DNA from: Anaerolineales bacterium UBA2181
GTDB lineage: Bacteria > Chloroflexota > Anaerolineae > Promineifilales > UBA4811
NCBI GenBank assembly: GCA_002328075.1
Contig: DCVT01000018.1
Span: 1 to 64,000, forward strand
Reading direction: 5' to 3'
Length of the DNA: 64,000 nt
The notes beneath the pieces were generated by a model. It made no database searches. It had not been told where the DNA came from and saw nothing but the letters and a program-made list of their open reading frames with translations. Both the position numbers and the translations under genes were made by a program. This document shows, piece by piece, positions 60,081-64,000 of this stretch; position 1 is the stretch's first letter; every line of letters begins with the position of its first letter.

Positions 60081-61319
60081 CTAGCCGGCCGCGCCGTCCC
60101 GCCAGACCATGCCGCAGATCGAAACGAACGACGTGCCCGCCTGGTCGGCCGGACAGCAATCGTACCCCGTGATCTCCCCGTTTACCCCCTGGAGCAATCG
60201 CAATGCCAGGTAGATGGGCGGCAGACCGCAGACGTTGCGCCGGTTCCCCTCGGCGCGCAGGATGGCATAGAAACGCTCGGCATCGCCGGCGCCCATGGCC
60301 GCCATGAGTTCTTGATCCTGCGCGCGGAGCTGCGCCCGACCAAACAGGTCCACCGGCCGACCCTCAAATGCCGGACCGATATGCGCCAGGTCGGCCGCCG
60401 CCACCACCAATGCCGGCCGCCCCTGCAAAGACGCGCCCAGCGCCTCCAGCGCCCGCCGGAACGTCGAGTCCGCGGACGGTCCGGCGGACGCTTCATCCTC
60501 CACAAACTGATGGAACGAGCCGGCGAGCACGGGCACCAGGGCACAGGGCTGCCCCCGCCGCATGTGGTGCAGCCAGGTGACCGCCAACTCGATCGAGTGC
60601 TCCTGCCGGTGGTGGATTTCGTGCGCAAAGGCGCGCTCCTGGCCGACCGCGGCCGCCACCGCGTCCACGATTTCCAGGTCGGTGGGCAACACCCCGTAAG
60701 GGGTGGCGTAACTCTGCCGGGTCAGCGTGACGCCCCCGGCCGCTCCCAGATGGTCGGTGCCCAGCACCACCACCAGTTCGGCTTGCCGCACCGCATCCGC
60801 CACCCGGGACCAGACCTGGGCATACACGGGGCCACCGCGTTGGTAATCAATGTGGGGACTGACCAATCCCCGGACCGGCTCATCGCTGTCCGCCGGGCCC
60901 GGCGGCAACCGCTGCAAGTAGGAATCGAGCATGTCGCGCAGCTCTTCCGGCGCGGCCGGATAGCCGTGCCCTGCCAGGCTGGGGGAGCGATGGGGCGCCG
61001 CACGATACTGCTCCACGATGGCGTCCATCGCCGACAACGCCCGGTCGTTTTCCAGCAGCAGCGCGTCGTCCAACTGGGCCACCACCTGTTGCAGCTCCAG
61101 GGTGGAGAGGCGGATTCCAGCGCGGATCATCAAGGAAGCCCGGACCTCGTCCAGATCGCGGGTGCCGTCCAGGAAGCCGAGCACGGGCGCCAGCTGCGCG
61201 GGAAAGAGAAGCACGCGCTCGGCCAGTTGCAGCGGATCCTGCAAGACCAGAACCGGCTGGCCGCGTACCTGGGCGGGTTGAGGCTGAACCGGGCGGAGCT
61301 TTGGACGGTGGTTCGGCAT
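60081..61319 (-). CDS. MEMO1-family protein (AmmeMemoRadiSam system protein B)
   Basis: This is a 412-aa member of the MEMO1 family. The first ~130 residues form a small helical domain reminiscent of PqqD-like carriers. The MEMO domain follows, with GLVSPHIDYQRGG, LGTDHLGAAG, QEHSIELAVTWLHH and VAAADLAHIGPAF, which carry its metal-binding-like His/Asp residues. In many bacteria this family sits with a radical SAM protein and an AMMECR1 protein; neither is present here. The ATG at 61319 (MPNHRPK) is 10 bp after the PspA-like gene stop; the frame extends upstream into that gene. Function is unproven; a redox or dioxygenase-like role has been discussed for the family. Confidence 0.88.
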   Translation of the reverse strand: MPNHRPKLRPVQPQPAQVRGQPVLVLQDPLQLAERVLLFPAQLAPVLGFLDGTRDLDEVRASLMIRAGIRLSTLELQQVVAQLDDALLLENDRALSAMDAIVEQYRAAPHRSPSLAGHGYPAAPEELRDMLDSYLQRLPPGPADSDEPVRGLVSPHIDYQRGGPVYAQVWSRVADAVRQAELVVVLGTDHLGAAGGVTLTRQSYATPYGVLPTDLEIVDAVAAAVGQERAFAHEIHHRQEHSIELAVTWLHHMRRGQPCALVPVLAGSFHQFVEDEASAGPSADSTFRRALEALGASLQGRPALVVAAADLAHIGPAFEGRPVDLFGRAQLRAQDQELMAAMGAGDAERFYAILRAEGNRRNVCGLPPIYLALRLLQGVNGEITGYDCCPADQAGTSFVSICGMVWRDGAAG

Positions 61320-61329
61320 GACCGGTTGC

Positions 61330-62016
61330 CTACTCCCTGTCCAGGCCCAGCCGGCGAATCCTTTCGGCCAACTGGTCGTCGATCTGCGCCTGTTCCACCT
61401 GTTGCGCAACCGCGTCGATGCCTATTCGGGAGGCAGCCATCTGCCATCGTGCCTCGGCCGCATCAAATCGCTGCAACAGGCCGGCCGCCATCTGCCCGGC
61501 GGCCGATCCCTCCCCCAGACCTGCCAACCCGGCCAGAGTGAGCTCGATCTGTTCCATCAGTCTGGTCGCCTGGATGACCGCCATCAGGTTCTCCACCGCC
61601 GGCCGCTCGGCCTGGCTCACGGTCAATCGGTCCTGGGTCTCCTGCCGGCCGGCCAGCAGTCGGTGGTAATCCTCCTCCTGATGGGCGATCTGCGCCTGGG
61701 TCGTGTTGACGAGTTCCTGCTGCACCTGCAGGTCGATCTGCGCCAACCGGGCGGCGTCCTGATCGCCCTGCACCAGCAGCCGGTTCAGCCGGGCATCCAG
61801 GCTCGCCGACGTCGCCTGGTGTTGTTCCAGGCGCCGCCGGTTGGCCTGGATGCCGGCGTACAGCATGGCGGCTGATTCCTCTACCTGCCGGCGGTAGGCC
61901 TCTACGTCCCGGATGTACTGGTCATAAAGCGCCAACGAATGCTGCTGGAGCGCCTGATCCACAATGGCGTGCAGTTTCTGGTTGATTGTCTCCCACAAGC
62001 TAGCCAAATTGGCCAT
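61330..62016 (-). CDS. PspA/IM30-like coiled-coil protein
   Basis: This is a 228-aa, almost fully helical protein resembling PspA/IM30 (ESCRT-III superfamily), which coats and repairs damaged inner membrane. It opens with LWETINQKLHAIVDQALQQHSLALYDQYIRDVEAY, followed by long coiled coil RRQVEESAAMLYAGIQANRRRLEQHQ and a Gln/Glu-rich middle. The N-terminal amphipathic helix is rather short. Family assignment is by pattern and length, and a generic coiled-coil protein is possible. It is the first gene of a two-gene unit with the MEMO-like gene and is divergent from the amylase. Confidence 0.75.
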   Translation of the reverse strand: MANLASLWETINQKLHAIVDQALQQHSLALYDQYIRDVEAYRRQVEESAAMLYAGIQANRRRLEQHQATSASLDARLNRLLVQGDQDAARLAQIDLQVQQELVNTTQAQIAHQEEDYHRLLAGRQETQDRLTVSQAERPAVENLMAVIQATRLMEQIELTLAGLAGLGEGSAAGQMAAGLLQRFDAAEARWQMAASRIGIDAVAQQVEQAQIDDQLAERIRRLGLDRE

Positions 62017-62113
62017 CTCTCATTCCTTCTGCTCGTCATCTCCCTTGGTGATTATACCCGGTTTGGGTAGAATTCAAACCGGACGGCCGATCAGGTGACC
62101 CAATAGGTGGTTC

Positions 62114-63976
62114 GTGGATTGGAGAGAGACCAAGTACTACGATCAGGTAGGTTTTCTGTACCCCTACGACCTGCGTTATGACCCCGACGACTGCGCCTTT
62201 TGCAGCCCGGCGGCTGACGGTCGGGTAGCGTTCCGCCTGCAGACGGAGCCCGGTTTTGCCGCGGCGACGGTGGTCTACAATGACGGAGCAGTTCAGGGTG
62301 CTCCCATGCAGGAGGTCAACCGCTGTTCGCGTTTCATCTACTGGGAGACCACCATCCGGCCGGCCGGCCCACACGTAACCTATTCCTTTGCCCTGCGCAC
62401 GGCGGAGGGCGCGGTGGTCTACCTGGGCAGACATGGGGTTGATCACTCGGTGGAGCCCCTTGATCGGTGGGTTCTCCGGATGCCTGCCTCCGGTCCGCGG
62501 CCGCCCGACTGGATGCGTGGCGCCATCATGTACCAGATCTTTCCCGAGCGATTCGCCAACGGGGATCGCGCCAATGATCCGGCCGGAACCGTCCCCTGGG
62601 GTTCGCCGCCGGACTGGCTGCAGTTCCAGGGCGGCGACCTGCCGGGAATTGTTGACCATCTGGACCATCTGCAAGATCTGGGTGTGGAGGTGCTCTATCT
62701 CAACCCCATCAACACCTCGCCATCCACCCACAAGTATGATGCAGTCGATTTTTACCACGTGGACCCCGTGTTGGGCGGCGATGAGGCGCTGCATCACCTG
62801 GTAGCCGAGCTTCACCGTCGCGGGATGCGGATCATCGTGGATGCCTCGTTCAACCACTGCCATCCGCGGTTCTTTGCCTTTCAGGATGTGCTCCAACACG
62901 GCCCCAACTCACGCTATTGGCACTGGTTCACCGTGTTCGAGTACCCGATCCGCGTGCGCTACCGGCCCTGGCTGGTGACGGGACGCTACGCGGACTATAT
63001 CGCGCGGTTTACCCAGGAGACCGGCATCCCGCTGGAGGCACTGGACGGCCCGCGGGAAGGTCCGCGGGCGGAGCCGACCTACCTGGCGTGGTATGATGTG
63101 TTGACCATGCCCAAGTTGAACCAGGACAATCCGGCAACCCGCGCCTACTTTCTGGACGTTGCCGCGCACTGGTTGCGCCATTTCGATATCGACGGCTGGC
63201 GGATGGATGTCGCGCGTCACATTGCGCCCGATTTCTGGCGGGATTTCCGACGAGTCTGCCGGGACGCCAAATCTGACTGCTTTCTGCTGGCAGAGATCTG
63301 GGGCAACACGGCCGCCTGGCTGCAGGGTGACCAGTTCGACGCCACCATGAACTATGTCTTTCGGGATCTGGTGCTGGACTACCTCGCGCGCGGCCGGATG
63401 TCCACCGCCGATTTTGCCGACGGGCTGAGCCGGATGGTGGCCCTCTACGCCCCCGAGGTGACCGCCGTCAATCAGAATCTGCTCTCCAGCCACGACACCG
63501 AGCGGTTTCTGCACCTGGCGGGCGAGGACCGGAGCCGGCTGCGGCTGGCGACGGTGCTGCTGTTCACCATGCCGGGCGCGGTCAGCGTCTACTATGGCGA
63601 CGAAATCGGCATGACCGGCGGTTCAGACCCGGACTGCCGCCGCGCCTTTCCCTGGCACGACCGGCCGAGCTGGGACATGGAGACGCAAGTTTTGGTCCGC
63701 GACCTGGCGGCCCTGCGGCGGCAATACCCGGCGCTGCGCGACGGCCGCTGGCGGCTGGTCTGGACCGGCGCTGACGCGCTGGCCTACCTGCGCCACGCCG
63801 ACGGAGAGCGGCTGTTGGTTCTCATCAACCGGGGTGGGGAGCTGGACCGGGTCGTGTTGCCGGTTCTCCCCGAACGCCCCCAACTGGTCTTTGGCACCGC
63901 GGCGGTGGGCCGCGCCGGGTCCGATCTGGTCCTGCAAGCGGTGCCGGCGGCCAGTGGGGTGGTGGTTCTGCTATAG
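62114..63976 (+). CDS. GH13-family alpha-amylase / neopullulanase-like
   Basis: This is a 620-aa glycoside hydrolase with an N-terminal Ig-like (CBM34-type) domain (about residues 15-120) and a GH13 barrel. The catalytic set is complete: D365 nucleophile in GWRMDVARH, E394 acid/base in LLAEIWGN and D461 in LSSHDTERF, with VDASFNHCH as conserved region I. The usual first-region His is present. It hydrolyses alpha-1,4 (and perhaps 1,6) glucans or cyclodextrins. There is no signal peptide, so it is cytoplasmic and may act on imported maltodextrin or glycogen. The GTG at 62114 has AGGTGG upstream. It is divergent from the PspA-like gene. Confidence 0.93.
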   Translation: MDWRETKYYDQVGFLYPYDLRYDPDDCAFCSPAADGRVAFRLQTEPGFAAATVVYNDGAVQGAPMQEVNRCSRFIYWETTIRPAGPHVTYSFALRTAEGAVVYLGRHGVDHSVEPLDRWVLRMPASGPRPPDWMRGAIMYQIFPERFANGDRANDPAGTVPWGSPPDWLQFQGGDLPGIVDHLDHLQDLGVEVLYLNPINTSPSTHKYDAVDFYHVDPVLGGDEALHHLVAELHRRGMRIIVDASFNHCHPRFFAFQDVLQHGPNSRYWHWFTVFEYPIRVRYRPWLVTGRYADYIARFTQETGIPLEALDGPREGPRAEPTYLAWYDVLTMPKLNQDNPATRAYFLDVAAHWLRHFDIDGWRMDVARHIAPDFWRDFRRVCRDAKSDCFLLAEIWGNTAAWLQGDQFDATMNYVFRDLVLDYLARGRMSTADFADGLSRMVALYAPEVTAVNQNLLSSHDTERFLHLAGEDRSRLRLATVLLFTMPGAVSVYYGDEIGMTGGSDPDCRRAFPWHDRPSWDMETQVLVRDLAALRRQYPALRDGRWRLVWTGADALAYLRHADGERLLVLINRGGELDRVVLPVLPERPQLVFGTAAVGRAGSDLVLQAVPAASGVVVLL

Positions 63977-64000
63977 GTGGTCGAGCCGACCCGAAACGGG
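63977..64000. other. Window end, nothing identifiable
   Basis: The last 24 bases after the amylase stop contain no feature I can support. Confidence 0.3.

Noticed and set aside
1..64000. CRISPR arrays, rRNA, tRNA, insertion sequences
   Set aside because: I looked for regular spaced repeats, conserved RNA cores, and transposase motifs and found none.

Overview
This window is high-GC, densely coded bacterial DNA that most resembles a Chloroflexota (Anaerolineae-like) genome. The evidence is indirect. The peptide-binding lipoprotein has a VVxTxVVEKEVVVT-type low-complexity N-terminus followed by a TPTPPP linker. Ser/Thr/Pro linkers are common in the exported proteins. There are very large multidomain exported subtilases ending in an L-Y-L-P-x-V motif. 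There is no rRNA, tRNA or CRISPR array. I see no transposase, integrase or relaxase.

Layout. (1) 1-7044, minus strand: a NarL/LiaS-type two-component pair, a peptide ABC transporter (binding lipoprotein plus two permeases, no ATPase) and, upstream of it, an ECF sigma factor overlapping a small possible anti-sigma partner. (2) 7457-11132, plus strand: an ArsR-type repressor with a palindromic operator-like site, a fused GlcD/GlcF-like flavin/Fe-S oxidoreductase with a Met-rich tail, and a textbook terminator. (3) 11261-18354: a C26 amidohydrolase facing a five-gene minus-strand operon. That operon encodes a KimA-like potassium transporter, two TrkA/RCK proteins, an M32 carboxypeptidase and an ATP-cone/uridine-kinase-like fusion, and is read from a near-consensus promoter. 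(4) 18441-20236: a lipoprotein and a multispan membrane protein of unknown function.

(5) 20358-28212 is the most unusual region, a replication/partition-like module. It holds an ExeA-like AAA ATPase, an unknown protein, three 13-bp palindromes about 30 bp apart, a protein with a DnaA-N-like domain and two duplicated winged-helix-like halves, a non-coding stretch with four copies of a TGTGC-N3-GCGACAC repeat and an AT-rich patch, then ParA and ParB. ParB overlaps a USP-USP-DUF389-SH3 fusion. Three further copies of the repeat lie 8-18 kb away. This could be an integrated plasmid-type replicon or an unconventional partition system.

(6) 28221-31655: a second peptide ABC transporter without an ATPase; its first permease appears to start at CTG. 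(7) 31880-36721: a lipoprotein with a C-terminal SUMF1-like domain overlapping a class I fructose-1,6-bisphosphatase, and a divergent methyltransferase with a THUMP-like domain. (8) 36875-42081: an extracellular polysaccharide/glycan cluster (nucleotide-sugar dehydrogenase, GT39-like membrane transferase, GT4 transferase, exported clan GH-A-like protein). (9) 42108-47025: an M24 peptidase and a MacAB-like export system. (10) 47026-59972: a long leader and two giant exported subtilases separated by strong hairpins. (11) 60081-63976: a MEMO-family protein coupled to a PspA-like coiled-coil protein, and a divergent GH13 amylase.

Together the genes suggest a heterotroph that degrades extracellular protein and glycan, imports peptides, and maintains its own envelope and potassium balance. 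All family calls are from reading motifs and lengths, without database searches.
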